A stretch of 64,000 bases of DNA, from positions 1 through 64,000 of the forward strand of contig NZ_AUCV01000017.1 of assembly GCF_000429945.1 (NCBI RefSeq). Direction: 5' to 3'. The stretch is from Desulfogranum japonicum DSM 18378 (GTDB lineage Bacteria > Desulfobacterota > Desulfobulbia > Desulfobulbales > Desulfobulbaceae). Below are positions 37,198-46,856 of the stretch, piece after piece. Below the pieces are notes generated by a model. The model searched no databases. It was given only the letters and a program-made list of their open reading frames with translations, and had not been told where the DNA came from. Positions within the stretch are counted from its first letter, which is position 1. Each line of letters opens with the position of its first letter. A program made the position numbers and the translations under genes.

Positions 37198-38067
37198 TTA
37201 TTCTTTGGATAAGAGGCTTACCAGACGATCCAGGTCATCACTGGAATAGTAATCAATTTCCAGTTTACCCCGTTTGCCATTTTGGACAATGCGCACTTTT
37301 GTGTTGAGACGGTTGGTAATCTGGGTGACCACCGTGGTGCAGTACTGTTTTGGTAATCCTTCTGGTTTAACAGTTTTTTTCTGCTCTTCCGCTGCAGAGG
37401 CTTTTGTCTCTTTGCAGAGCTTTTCTGTGGCCCGGACACTGAGGTCTTCTTTGATGATTTTGTCCCGGACTTCCTGCATCCTTCTGGGATCATCTTTCAA
37501 GCGCAACAATACCCGTGCATGGCCTTCACTGAGATTTCCATAGGAAACATCATTTTGAATAGAGTCTGGAAGATTGAGCAGTCGTAGAACGTTGGTGACA
37601 GTTGACCGTTTTCGGCCAACCTTTTTAGCAACTTCTTCCTGGGTGAGATTGAATTCTTCAACCAGTCTGGAATAGGCCAGCGCTTCTTCAATGGGGTTGA
37701 GATCATGGCGCTGGATGTTTTCAATCAAGGCTAACTCCAGATTAGTCGAATCATCCTTTTCTTCCATGACTACCACAGGGACCTCTTCCTGTTGAGCCAT
37801 TTTGGCTGCACGTAGTCTTCGTTCTCCAGCAATAAGGTTGTATCGGTTGTTTTTGCTTCTAACTACTAAAAGGGGCTGTATAACGCCTTTTTCTTTAATG
37901 GACTCACAGAGTTGCTCTAGTTTATCCGGATCAAAATACGATCTCGGTTGATCTGGGTTTGGGTCTATCTTGTCGATATCACACAGAAAAAAACGCTCCT
38001 CATCTTCTTGAGGTTCTGAGGAGAGCAGGGCTCCAACCCCTCTGCCGAGGACACTCTTTTTACTCAT
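37198..38067 (-). CDS. parB: chromosome-partitioning protein ParB
   Basis: A 289-residue CTP-dependent DNA-clamp protein. The N-terminal SVLGRGVGALLS leads to the CTPase box NLIAGERRLRAAKMA. The HTH region LTQEEVAKKVGRKRSTVTNVLRLL binds parS, and the C-terminal dimerisation segment ends in LVSLLSKE. A lysine-rich linker separates the domains. A perfect parS site lies 1.1 kb away. It follows parA by 88 bases. Confidence 0.96.
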   Translation of the reverse strand: MSKKSVLGRGVGALLSSEPQEDEERFFLCDIDKIDPNPDQPRSYFDPDKLEQLCESIKEKGVIQPLLVVRSKNNRYNLIAGERRLRAAKMAQQEEVPVVVMEEKDDSTNLELALIENIQRHDLNPIEEALAYSRLVEEFNLTQEEVAKKVGRKRSTVTNVLRLLNLPDSIQNDVSYGNLSEGHARVLLRLKDDPRRMQEVRDKIIKEDLSVRATEKLCKETKASAAEEQKKTVKPEGLPKQYCTTVVTQITNRLNTKVRIVQNGKRGKLEIDYYSSDDLDRLVSLLSKE

Positions 38068-38155
38068 TGGTTATTTTTCCTTCATGATAGCCTACTTTGA
38101 AAGGTGTAAGGACAACTGTAGGTAGTATTAATCCTCACTGTCCATTACATAGGCG

Positions 38156-38923
38156 TTAGTTAATTCTGTCGAGAAATTCTGTGCTCAACTTGATGTATGC
38201 TTTGGCGCCATTGCAGCTGTTATCATACTCTATGATCGTTTGACCATGGCTGGGGCTTTCGCTCAAACGGACATTGCGAGGAATGAAATTTGTGTATACC
38301 TGATCCTTAAAGTGCTTACGGATTTCCTTGGCAACAGAATAGGTTAACTTGTTACGGCGATCATACATGGTCAATAGCAGCCCTTCTATGTAGAGTTCCC
38401 TATTGAGCCCTTTTTTCACCCGTCGGATAGTGTTAATAAGTTGAGCAAGCCCTTCCAGGGCAAAGTATTCGCACTGCAAAGGAATAAGCACTGAGTCTGC
38501 TGCTGTGAGGCTGTTTAGGGTCAGCAATCCCAGGGAAGGGGGGCAGTCGATAAAAATAAAGTCAAAATCATCCCGAACCTGGCGAAGAATTGATTTAAGT
38601 CTTTTTTCCCTGTTTTCATGATTGATGAGTTCTATCTCCACGCCAACCAGATCAATGGAAGCTGGAAGAATATAGAGATTTTCAAGATTTGTTGGATGGA
38701 TACAATCCTTTGCCTCCTGGGTACCAATGTAGCAGTTATAAATGGTTCCATCGTTTCCTTCTGCAACGCAACCAACACCACTGGAGGCATTTCCCTGGGG
38801 ATCGGAATCCACCAGTAAAATCTTTTTTTTGTTAACCGCGAGTGCGGCTGAAAGGTTCAACGCAGTTGTTGTTTTGCCCACGCCCCCTTTCTGGTTGGCT
38901 AAAGCCACAATTTTAGCGCACAC
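38156..38923 (-). CDS. parA: chromosome-partitioning ATPase ParA
   Basis: A 255-residue ParA/Soj ATPase. The deviant Walker A KGGVGKTTTALNLSAAL stands at the N-terminus. LLVDSDPQGNASSG and FDFIFIDCPPSLGLLTLN follow. The preferred start is the GTG at 38921-38923 (reading VCAKIVALANQKGG), which has a GGAG site 7-8 bases upstream; the frame is open for 15 more codons. It drives segregation together with ParB and the parS site upstream. Confidence 0.95.
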   Translation of the reverse strand: MCAKIVALANQKGGVGKTTTALNLSAALAVNKKKILLVDSDPQGNASSGVGCVAEGNDGTIYNCYIGTQEAKDCIHPTNLENLYILPASIDLVGVEIELINHENREKRLKSILRQVRDDFDFIFIDCPPSLGLLTLNSLTAADSVLIPLQCEYFALEGLAQLINTIRRVKKGLNRELYIEGLLLTMYDRRNKLTYSVAKEIRKHFKDQVYTNFIPRNVRLSESPSHGQTIIEYDNSCNGAKAYIKLSTEFLDRIN

Positions 38924-39154
38924 ACTATTGCTCCATGTAATTGTGTCTGTCCGGAGGTGGTGGTACAAGTCACCACACCTGCTAAATGTTTAAAAAAATC
39001 AAAGAATAGCAGCTCTCAATTCTTGAAACATGAGCAGGAGTTTCTTCCCCGTGCAGAACGAGTCTTACTTTATTGACGAAAACAAAAAACAGTATACTAT
39101 ACTCTGCCGTGTCAGAGTACATTTCTCTGCCGCGTTAAACGAATTTTTTCCTCA

Positions 39155-39170
39155 TGTTTCACGTGAAACA
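39155..39170. promoter_or_regulatory. parS centromere site
   Basis: TGTTTCACGTGAAACA is an exact match to the bacterial parS consensus, extended here by symmetrical flanks (CTCA/TGAG) to a 24-base palindrome (39151-39174). It lies in the 265-base gap between divergent parA and nadB, so ParB binding could also affect both promoters. Its presence suggests this window is near the chromosome origin. Confidence 0.97.
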
Positions 39171-39188
39171 TGAGAAATTGGAGGCGTG

Positions 39189-40805
39189 ATGAAGTACGAT
39201 AGCGATGTTTTGGTGATTGGTAGCGGTATCTCAGGGTTGTCGTTTGCTCTCAAAGTTGCCAAGTTTGCGACAGTGACGCTGGTAACAAAAAAAGAAAAAG
39301 ATGATACAGCAACTAATCTCGCACAAGGGGGCATAGCAGCAGTTCTTTCTGTTGAAGATTCAGTCGACGCGCATATTCAAGATACACTAATATCAGGGGA
39401 TGGAATTTGCGATGAAAAGATTGTGGAACTGGTAGCTAAAGAAGGCCCTGACAGAGTGCGAGAACTGGTAAACCTCGGTGTTCGTTTTCAAAAAGGTAAA
39501 CAAGGGGAAGAGTTTGACCTTGGTATGGAGGGAGGGCATTCTGCACGCAGGGTTGCCCATGCCTACGACCTTACGGGACACGAAATTGAGCGGGCGTTAC
39601 TGGAGCAGATAAAAGACAATCCGCGTATTGAACTGCTTGAAAATCATCTTGCCATCGACTTGTTAATTGAATCCAAAGTGAAACATCGCAAGTCTTCTCC
39701 ACAGGATAGCGGGGATCGCTGCTTAGGTGCCTATGTTTTAAACAGGCAGAGCGGAGCTGTTCGTACACGGCTGGCAAGGGTGACTGTTCTGTGTACAGGT
39801 GGTTGCGGTAAAGTGTATTTATATACTACCAACCCGGATATTTCCACAGGTGATGGTATTGCCATGGCATACCGAGCTGGTGCCAAAGTTGCAAATATGG
39901 AATTTGTTCAGTTCCATCCAACCTGTTTTTTTAATTGGGAAGCAAAAAATTTCCTTATTTCGGAGGCTGTAAGAGGAGAGGGTGGTGTGCTGATCAATGC
40001 ACAGGGGGAAGCCTTCATGAAAAAATATGATAAACGTGGCGACCTCGCAACCAGAGATGCCGTAGCGAGGGGCATTGATGCTGAAATGAAAGAGAGTGGT
40101 GCAGATTGTGTGTATCTTGATATTACACATAAATCTGCTGATTTTTTACAGACGCGTTTCCCCAATATTTATGCAACCTGTAAGAAATATGGTATCGATA
40201 TAGCCGAGCGTCCCATTCCTGTTGTACCGGCTGCTCACTACATGTGTGGAGGGGTTCTGGTTGATCAATATGGACAATCTTCGCTAAACAATCTCATGGC
40301 CCTAGGAGAAACTGCATGTACCGGCTTACATGGAGCCAATCGGTTGGCCAGTAATTCGTTGCTGGAGGCGGTTGTTTTTGCCCATCGAGCTTCTCAATAT
40401 CTGGAAAAGCAGATCAATGAGTACAGACAACAGCCATGTTATGATGTTGAACCTTGGAAAACAGGTGGGGCGGCAACACTTGATGAGTCGATTCTTATCA
40501 ATCACAATTGGGATCAGGTTCGCAGGCTGATGTGGAATTATGTTGGTATCGTTCGTCGAACAAAACGACTCAACCTGATGCAGACAAGATTAGATTGGAT
40601 GTTGAAAGAAATAAAGGATCATTTCTATGATTATCTTTTGACGGCCGATTTAGTTGAGTTACGTAACCTGGCAGTTATTGCTGATTTGATAGTTCGCAGC
40701 GCCAGTCAACGGCAGGAGTCAAGGGGGTTGCATTATACACTTGATTATCCCAATCGAGACGATACGAACTGGAAGAAAAACACAGTCCTGTCTCGAAAGG
40801 GATAA
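39189..40805 (+). CDS. nadB: L-aspartate oxidase
   Basis: A 538-residue FAD enzyme that makes iminoaspartate for NAD synthesis. The FAD-binding VLVIGSGISGLSFALKV opens the protein. LAQGGIAAVLS, GGHSARRVAHAYDLTG, QFHPTCFF, SEAVRGEGGVLIN and HYMCGGVLVD follow as in NadB. LHGANRLASNSLLEAVVF is the C-terminal flavin contact. In anaerobes fumarate is the likely electron acceptor. The ATG at 39189 has GGAGG close by; a GTG one codon earlier is less likely. nadA and nadC are not adjacent. Confidence 0.95.
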   Translation: MKYDSDVLVIGSGISGLSFALKVAKFATVTLVTKKEKDDTATNLAQGGIAAVLSVEDSVDAHIQDTLISGDGICDEKIVELVAKEGPDRVRELVNLGVRFQKGKQGEEFDLGMEGGHSARRVAHAYDLTGHEIERALLEQIKDNPRIELLENHLAIDLLIESKVKHRKSSPQDSGDRCLGAYVLNRQSGAVRTRLARVTVLCTGGCGKVYLYTTNPDISTGDGIAMAYRAGAKVANMEFVQFHPTCFFNWEAKNFLISEAVRGEGGVLINAQGEAFMKKYDKRGDLATRDAVARGIDAEMKESGADCVYLDITHKSADFLQTRFPNIYATCKKYGIDIAERPIPVVPAAHYMCGGVLVDQYGQSSLNNLMALGETACTGLHGANRLASNSLLEAVVFAHRASQYLEKQINEYRQQPCYDVEPWKTGGAATLDESILINHNWDQVRRLMWNYVGIVRRTKRLNLMQTRLDWMLKEIKDHFYDYLLTADLVELRNLAVIADLIVRSASQRQESRGLHYTLDYPNRDDTNWKKNTVLSRKG

Positions 40806-40822
40806 GGCACGGATTGGTTAAA

Positions 40823-41686
40823 CTATTTCGAAAGCATTTCTTTTAGCATATTCATTCCCTGTTCAATTTCTTCAAGGGATGGCTCATCAGATTCCTTTTC
40901 TCCAGAGGGCGGTATTAACCCGGTTGGTATCATACTTGCCGGGTTAGACTGCAATTTCTCCGCACCATCTGGTTGTTTCAATGTATCCACAATTGAATGG
41001 ATAGCCTGTTCCATGATTGATTCTTCCTGGGTATTGTGTGTGACCTGAATATCCTTTGGGCCGGAGAAGACTTCTTCAGGAGGAATATTTTTCGTATCTA
41101 TGGAGGTGGCTTCAACAGCAGTATTCATACCCATGATGGATGTGGAGGAGCGCATAACAATATCTGTACCGTGGAGAAGATAGGTTGTGCTCATAGATTC
41201 GATGGTAACTTTATCGCAACTATATCCAAGGATTTTCTCTGCATTCTTTTCCGTTGTACCATTGAGATTGATCATCAGCGACGGACCGACTTGTTTGATG
41301 TTGGCATCAAAATTCTTCTTTTCTTCTTTGCTGAGTTGTTCATACGCCTGTTGATAGATAAGTTTTGGATTTTTTACTTTATCGGCTTCACCTTCGGTCA
41401 GATCATAACTGATAATCCATTCGGGTGTGGTAATTTCAATGGACTGCGATGTGGTTGTCATTCCCATCATGGAAGAAGTAGTTGTATTGTGCACAGCACG
41501 GAATGCACCATTATCTTTTACATACAAGGTTTCTGTACCTTTTTCAGTGCCAGTAAGGGTGTAATGAATTGTAGCCTGTTCAAAGGGTAGGGTAAATTCC
41601 CATGGTTTATTCTGCGCTTCACTATTTGAAACATACAGGCAGAGTAGGCAAAGTGCCGTACAGCAGAAAAGATGTAATTTGTGCAT
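40823..41686 (-). CDS. exported protein, DUF4412-like
   Basis: A 287-residue secreted protein. The signal peptide MHKLHLFCCTALCLLCLYVSNSEAQ is followed by a beta-rich domain (ATIHYTLTGTEKGTETLYVKDNG). Met-rich stretches SSMMGMTTTS and SIMGMNTAV recur. ILGYSCDKVTI resembles the DUF4412 core seen in periplasmic proteins of unknown role. The C-terminus is low-complexity and acidic. The ATG at 41684-41686 has AAAAAAGGAG, a good ribosome-binding site. An upstream extension of 28 residues would spoil the signal peptide. Confidence 0.7.
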   Translation of the reverse strand: MHKLHLFCCTALCLLCLYVSNSEAQNKPWEFTLPFEQATIHYTLTGTEKGTETLYVKDNGAFRAVHNTTTSSMMGMTTTSQSIEITTPEWIISYDLTEGEADKVKNPKLIYQQAYEQLSKEEKKNFDANIKQVGPSLMINLNGTTEKNAEKILGYSCDKVTIESMSTTYLLHGTDIVMRSSTSIMGMNTAVEATSIDTKNIPPEEVFSGPKDIQVTHNTQEESIMEQAIHSIVDTLKQPDGAEKLQSNPASMIPTGLIPPSGEKESDEPSLEEIEQGMNMLKEMLSK

Positions 41687-41875
41687 GCAGATCTCCTTTT
41701 TTAGGATATGATAATAAAGAAAGAAAAGCCAGCGGTTGCATGTGAGTATACTTTGCCGTAAAGATCCCAAGTACTGCTAAACGATGATCGCTTGATCGAA
41801 ACTTTATTGCAATAACACCCATACCCACATATGGCTGAAGACTCCCCGATAATCTAAAACAATGTATCGAGAATA

Positions 41876-42262
41876 ATGTTGACTGCAATACATTTTATTG
41901 CTGAACGTCGAATTGAAGAGGCTATGGAGAACGGTACGTTACCTGATCTCTCCCATTGGAAAAACAAGCCCTTGCCCAAAGACGATATGGAACATGTTCC
42001 AGCCGACTTGAGAATGGGATACAGAATATTAAAAAATGCTGGTTATCTCCCGGAAGAGGTAAGTCTGAGAAAAGAAATTCATCGCACAGAAGATCTTCTT
42101 CGGCAAACGACTGATGAAAAAAGTAAGTATAAGCAACTTAAAAAATTACATTATCTGGTTTTCAAACTGGAGACCAAGATGGGGAAGACATTGAATCTGG
42201 ATGAGGATTCTCCATACTATGAAAAAGTGGTGGATTCCATAGAGGTGAGATCAAAGAAATAA
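41876..42262 (+). CDS. DUF1992 protein (DnaJ-C28-like conserved domain)
   Basis: A 128-residue soluble helical protein of the DUF1992 family. The opening IHFIAERRIEEAMENGTLPDL is the family hallmark and is followed by PADLRMGYRILKNAGYLPEEV. Eukaryotic relatives (DNAJC28) have the same domain; function is unknown. A lysine-rich helical tail follows. It ends 28 bases before a strong bidirectional hairpin. Confidence 0.85.
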   Translation: MLTAIHFIAERRIEEAMENGTLPDLSHWKNKPLPKDDMEHVPADLRMGYRILKNAGYLPEEVSLRKEIHRTEDLLRQTTDEKSKYKQLKKLHYLVFKLETKMGKTLNLDEDSPYYEKVVDSIEVRSKK

Positions 42263-42290
42263 CAGGAAACTAGCTGGAATGAAATGAAAA

Positions 42291-42327
42291 AAACAGCCCA
42301 TCAATACGTCATATTGATGGGCTGTTT
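42291..42327. terminator. bidirectional terminator
   Basis: A perfect 16-base inverted repeat (42291-42306 and 42312-42327) with a 5-base loop, with A-run before and T-run after. It lies between the convergent DUF1992 gene and the M16C protease gene and can serve both. Confidence 0.88.
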
Positions 42328-42331
42328 GCGT

Positions 42332-45259
42332 TTACAGGGCCAACGTGTCGTCAAAGACGATGTCTGCACCTTTGATTTTGGCTTCATTACCAATGGTAAC
42401 TTTAACACTTTCATCCCTCAGACGACTGAACAGAGGGGCGTACTGTAAGAGATCCTCTTTGGTTGTCGAAAGTATTTCCTGTATCCGTTTTTGTTTGAAA
42501 TCAACAGAAACGCCATTCAGAAAATCATTACGCGCATTGATCCCTTTTGCTGCAGGACCTTGATGGGGAGTAAATGTGCCGTATGTTCCTATGATCAATT
42601 GACTAAGGGCATCCGGGGTAAGTTTCACTTGTTCAATGGCCCGTTGCAAATCATCATACGCCGCATAGGTTTTATCAACCTGCGGATCACGGTAACTCAC
42701 CAGACCAAAGTTGCCTGTTAAGTGGTTGAATTGCACAAAACAACCATACGCTCCTCCCATCTGCCGTACCGTGTTCCATAGGTAATCTCTGGATATCCAT
42801 GTCTTCAGCACTTCAAAAGATCCATGGTATGCATCATTTTGTTGAAAAAGAGAACATCCCTGGACGTTGTAGACAATTTCCGAAGAGGTGCAAAAAGCCT
42901 GGGTCGCGGGAAATGAGGTAAATTGATCGGAAGAATCCGGGGTAATACCATTATCAGAAAGGGCATCCAATACAGAAGGAACAGCACGTTGAAAACGGGA
43001 AATGTCGTCTGTTTCAGCCGTGATATTCATGAATAAACCCTGTCGATGTAAAATGGTACAACGGATGGTTTCTAGAGCTGATAAGAATTGACCTTCATTT
43101 TCCGTATAGGACTGAGCCAGTTGTTTCAGGTTCAGATAGGCGTAAGCACCATTGACATATTCATTGTACTTGCCAGCTGTACTCAGGTGGCTGAATACCC
43201 TGCTGGTAGCGAGGGTATATCCTTCGCTCTGCACAGAATGCTCAGCCCAGGCGAATTCACGTTGCACAATCTCTGCTATACGTTTTCTGTTTGAGAGATC
43301 CAGGTCTCTGATGACTTCGCTTATGAGAGCCAGGGAACGGTCAAGATTTGTGGAAAGGGTTTTCAGGGACAACCAAAGAATAGGGGAGAGTGGCTTTGCC
43401 TGTTCCTTGTTCAGGTAGGTATTAAAGGAGTGACTGAATCCACCGGTGTATGTATTGATCTGTTTTGCAAATTGTTTGTAGTCAAGTGTTGTGGTTCCCA
43501 GCTCTGTAATGAGAACGCCAAAGAGATCAAGGTAGGGTAGAACATTCAGGGGCAGTTTGCTGCAATCAAAACCGAAATCAATATAGCAGATGCTGTTTGT
43601 CGGTAAATCACTGACCAGAAGAGGGGTGTTATCTATTGTATAGGTTGCTGCTTTGTGAATAGGAGGTGTAGGGTCAAGGTCATCAATGGTCAATGAGGGT
43701 AATAGATCCAATGTGGCCTGATCTGTGGCTGTGGCCTGGAGTGCTGTGAGTTCCTGAGTTCTAAGAACAAGTGAACTTCTCTCTTCAGCACTCATCTGTT
43801 TTGTATAGTTCTGTAACCTGTTTTGCTCTCGCTGTCTGTTGGCAATAAGCCGCTCTGGGTCTGGACGCAGCATAACCGTGGCTGTGGCCTGGTTGTCCAG
43901 AAGGTATTCTTGAACCAGTTTTTCAAAATATCCACCTTGCGCAACCTTTTCCCGAATATCCCGGAGGATGGGATTTAGGTCAAGGGGATCAAAAGGATCC
44001 ATACCATATTTCATTGCAGGAAGGGCTTTACCTATAAGATCGAGCCCCCGTTGGGCTTTGTTCATTTCCTCCCGTAAATTGAATTCAAATTTATTCAATT
44101 CGGCCAGGACAAGTTCCTGGTCAAGTCCCTTCTGGACCATTTCCTCAAGAGTCGTCTTGTACAAGTCCTGAAATGGTTTACACTGTTCCGGGTCAGCACC
44201 GACAAGGTATGTCATCATGACAGTCCTGTGGGCACTGTTGGCCAGGAAAACTCCTCCAAAATCTTTACAGAGCCCAGCCTCCGTTATTGCATTTTTTAGA
44301 GGAGACGCATCGGAGTTGAACAGGATATGGGCAATGATTTGAAAAGCAGTGTTCTTTGTCCTTTCATCCACTGTCCCTATGAGACTGCTTACCGCAAGAT
44401 ACGTTTTGTTTTTCAGGTCAGCGTCAGGCTGGACAGGGTAGGTGTCGTCTATGAAAACTGGCTGATCAATAACTGTCCCCGTAGCAATAACTGCTGGATC
44501 AACCTGTGTATCAAAGGCTTGTAAAAAATTATCTTCCACATATTGCAGTTCTTGTTCAAGATCCGCATCGCCATAGAAAAAGAGAGTGCAATTGGATGGA
44601 TGATAGTGACTTTTGTGAAAGTCTACAAAAGCCTCATAGGTAAGGTCTGGAATATAGGCAGGGTCGCCACCGGATTCATGGGAATAGGTGGAACCGGGTA
44701 ACAGACCTTCAAATGTATTGTGAAAAAGAGCGCGGATTGGGTCGGAAAATGCTCCTTTCATTTCGTTAAAAACAACACCTGAAAACTGGATATCCTGGTC
44801 CGCTTCTTCCAGGTGATAATGCCAGCCTTCCTGTTCGAAGGTGGTTTTCAGCAAAAGCGGATTAAAAACAACATCACAGTATACATCCATGATGTTGAAA
44901 TATTCGGTGATATTGCGCGTAGCGTAGGGATACCATGTGGTATCAGAGCCGGTCATGGCATTAAGGAAGGTCATGAGACCGCCTTTATGAATTTCACCAA
45001 AGACATCCTTGACGGGATATTTGCTTGAACCCATGAGTACGGAGTGCTCCAGGATATGGGCGACTCCGGTTGAGTCTTCAGGAATAGTGTTGAAAGATAC
45101 ACAAAAGGTTTTATTGCTATCGCTATTTTTTATGGCCAGAGCTTTACAGCCAAGCCGTACATGTTTGAACAGATATACATCAGAATGAAGTGAATCCATT
45201 CTACGTTTATCGACCAGAAGAAAATTATGATATTGTTTGCCAGGAATAAACTCAGTCAT
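42332..45259 (-). CDS. M16C zinc metalloprotease (presequence protease/Cym1-like)
   Basis: A 975-residue pitrilysin-family protease. The inverted zinc motif H68-x-x-E71-H72 lies in GVAHILEHSVLMGS. The downstream Glu comes in FNEMKGAFSD. GGLMTFLNAMTGSDTTWYPYATRN is typical of PreP/Cym1 proteins, which degrade short peptides in a closed chamber made of two M16 halves. No signal peptide is present, so it is probably a cytoplasmic oligopeptidase. Full length with no break. Confidence 0.93.
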   Translation of the reverse strand: MTEFIPGKQYHNFLLVDKRRMDSLHSDVYLFKHVRLGCKALAIKNSDSNKTFCVSFNTIPEDSTGVAHILEHSVLMGSSKYPVKDVFGEIHKGGLMTFLNAMTGSDTTWYPYATRNITEYFNIMDVYCDVVFNPLLLKTTFEQEGWHYHLEEADQDIQFSGVVFNEMKGAFSDPIRALFHNTFEGLLPGSTYSHESGGDPAYIPDLTYEAFVDFHKSHYHPSNCTLFFYGDADLEQELQYVEDNFLQAFDTQVDPAVIATGTVIDQPVFIDDTYPVQPDADLKNKTYLAVSSLIGTVDERTKNTAFQIIAHILFNSDASPLKNAITEAGLCKDFGGVFLANSAHRTVMMTYLVGADPEQCKPFQDLYKTTLEEMVQKGLDQELVLAELNKFEFNLREEMNKAQRGLDLIGKALPAMKYGMDPFDPLDLNPILRDIREKVAQGGYFEKLVQEYLLDNQATATVMLRPDPERLIANRQREQNRLQNYTKQMSAEERSSLVLRTQELTALQATATDQATLDLLPSLTIDDLDPTPPIHKAATYTIDNTPLLVSDLPTNSICYIDFGFDCSKLPLNVLPYLDLFGVLITELGTTTLDYKQFAKQINTYTGGFSHSFNTYLNKEQAKPLSPILWLSLKTLSTNLDRSLALISEVIRDLDLSNRKRIAEIVQREFAWAEHSVQSEGYTLATSRVFSHLSTAGKYNEYVNGAYAYLNLKQLAQSYTENEGQFLSALETIRCTILHRQGLFMNITAETDDISRFQRAVPSVLDALSDNGITPDSSDQFTSFPATQAFCTSSEIVYNVQGCSLFQQNDAYHGSFEVLKTWISRDYLWNTVRQMGGAYGCFVQFNHLTGNFGLVSYRDPQVDKTYAAYDDLQRAIEQVKLTPDALSQLIIGTYGTFTPHQGPAAKGINARNDFLNGVSVDFKQKRIQEILSTTKEDLLQYAPLFSRLRDESVKVTIGNEAKIKGADIVFDDTLAL

Positions 45260-45276
45260 TGAATCTCTATATGTGG

Positions 45277-45726
45277 TTAAAAAAGTTTATGGGAATCCAA
45301 AAGCATGGTTACTGGACCACTGTTTACGAGTGAAACCTGCATGTCAGCCTGAAACACACCTGTTTCCGTGGTCACATGTCTTTGACGACATTTTTCAATA
45401 AACTGCTCATACATGGTTTTAGCTTTTTCTGGTGGTGCAGCAGATGACCAACTAGGTCTCCGACCCTTTCGACAATCGCCATATAGCGTAAATTGCGAAA
45501 CGACCAATAGCTTGCCTTGTACGTCCAGAAGGGACAGGTTCATGCGTCCCTCATTATCTTCAAAAATACGCAGGTTCAGAATTTTATCAACCAGCCATTG
45601 CAGGTCCTTTTCCGTGTCATCACTGTGAACACCGAGGAGGATAAGAAGACCGTGATCAATGGAACCCGTGCATTGATCGTTGACATTTACGTGAGCTTTA
45701 CTCACCCTTTGAAGAACAGCTCTCAT
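45277..45726 (-). CDS. dtd: D-aminoacyl-tRNA deacylase
   Basis: A 149-residue Dtd that removes D-amino acids and glycine from mischarged tRNA. The start [15 protein letters not shown] is canonical. The SQxT motif appears in [21 protein letters not shown], and the cross-subunit Gly-cisPro motif in [13 protein letters not shown]. An open frame extends upstream by 44 codons but lacks coding character. It starts 17 bases upstream of the protease gene (same strand). Confidence 0.96.
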   Translation of the reverse strand: MRAVLQRVSKAHVNVNDQCTGSIDHGLLILLGVHSDDTEKDLQWLVDKILNLRIFEDNEGRMNLSLLDVQGKLLVVSQFTLYGDCRKGRRPSWSSAAPPEKAKTMYEQFIEKCRQRHVTTETGVFQADMQVSLVNSGPVTMLLDSHKLF

Positions 45727-46035
45727 ATCATTGTACGTCCATTTAAAGAGAAATAAAGGGAGGAGAACGGGTATATCAGGGAAAGTGTACTTTATCTGAC
45801 AGGTTTTCCTCCCTTGCATTGCGATGGTGCTTCCTGAAAGACCATAAGTATGCATCATACTCTCTGCCAGTTATGAAATCTCTTTCTCGAACTGATAAAA
45901 TTGAATTGTAACCTTAGGGTGGGGTAAATCAATTGAATACAGCATAATTATCGGGAAATTTCAGAAAAAACTACCAGTGCGGCAACCGGAAGACTATGAC
46001 AGGAAAATGGATCAGGGAAAGAGGAAGAAAATACT
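45727..46035. other. intergenic region, nothing recognised
   Basis: About 310 bases between rsmE and dtd on the same strand. Short frames occur on both strands but none has a ribosome-binding site or family character. No clear terminator was found. Confidence 0.5.
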
Positions 46036-46764
46036 CTACAGCTGTACTGTTGTTTGCGTGAGATATTTCAGAATGGAACAGGCAGCTAAGGCGGCAGTTT
46101 CTCCACGCAAAATATATTCACCAAGACTTACAGGACAAAAGCCCCGACCTAAAAAATAGGTTGTCTCCTCATCATGCCAACCTCCTTCCGGTCCAATAAG
46201 GACAGATACCGGGCCAGGAGTTGCGGACAAGGCCAGCTGTTTTGCTGTGTGTCGTTCATCCTCATGGGCTATGAATTTGTGTAGATAGCCGTCAAGAGGG
46301 ATTTCCTCTAGTTCTGAATAAAGTGTCAAGGTCATGGGAACTGGACGGCGACATTGTTTGCAAGCTTCAACAATAATGCGCTGCCAACGTTCCATTTGCG
46401 AGTCCACAGTTTTACCGGCAGCATAGTACTGACTTGGAAAAAGGATGCAGTGTTCAACGCCCAGTTCTGTGGCTTTCTGGAGTATAAAATCCATTTTTTT
46501 ACCTTTAAGCAGCGCCTGTATTAATGTGAGAGGGTAGAGGGGCGCTACAGGAGACTCGTGTTCACAGGATTCAATTTCAGCACAGACACTGTTTTTATTC
46601 ACAGTAAGTAAACGTGCCTGGAGTATTCTACCTGTACCATCGAAAAGTTCGACTTTATCACCGACACGGAGTCGTAAAACACGGCAAATGTGGTGAGCTT
46701 CCTGACCGGTTAGATATACCTGGGTGGATTGAATACTTTGAGGTTCGATAAAAAAACGTCGCAT
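46036..46764 (-). CDS. rsmE: 16S rRNA (uracil1498-N3)-methyltransferase
   Basis: A 242-residue SPOUT methyltransferase. MRRFFIEPQSI is the usual start. GQEAHHICRVLRLRVGDKVELFDGTG forms the PUA-like domain. The knotted SAM-binding part has KKMDFILQKATELGVEHCILF, SVLIGPEGGWHDEE and LGEYILRGETAALAA. The 26 upstream in-frame residues are likely untranslated. It lies downstream of folA by 92 bases. Confidence 0.94.
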   Translation of the reverse strand: MRRFFIEPQSIQSTQVYLTGQEAHHICRVLRLRVGDKVELFDGTGRILQARLLTVNKNSVCAEIESCEHESPVAPLYPLTLIQALLKGKKMDFILQKATELGVEHCILFPSQYYAAGKTVDSQMERWQRIIVEACKQCRRPVPMTLTLYSELEEIPLDGYLHKFIAHEDERHTAKQLALSATPGPVSVLIGPEGGWHDEETTYFLGRGFCPVSLGEYILRGETAALAACSILKYLTQTTVQL

Positions 46765-46856
46765 ATGTACCGTATGAAAGATTGATGATAGTTGAGAAGT
46801 GATGGGCTGTATTCTACCTGGACAATGTTGCACGTGCAACATTAGCCGGACAATGA

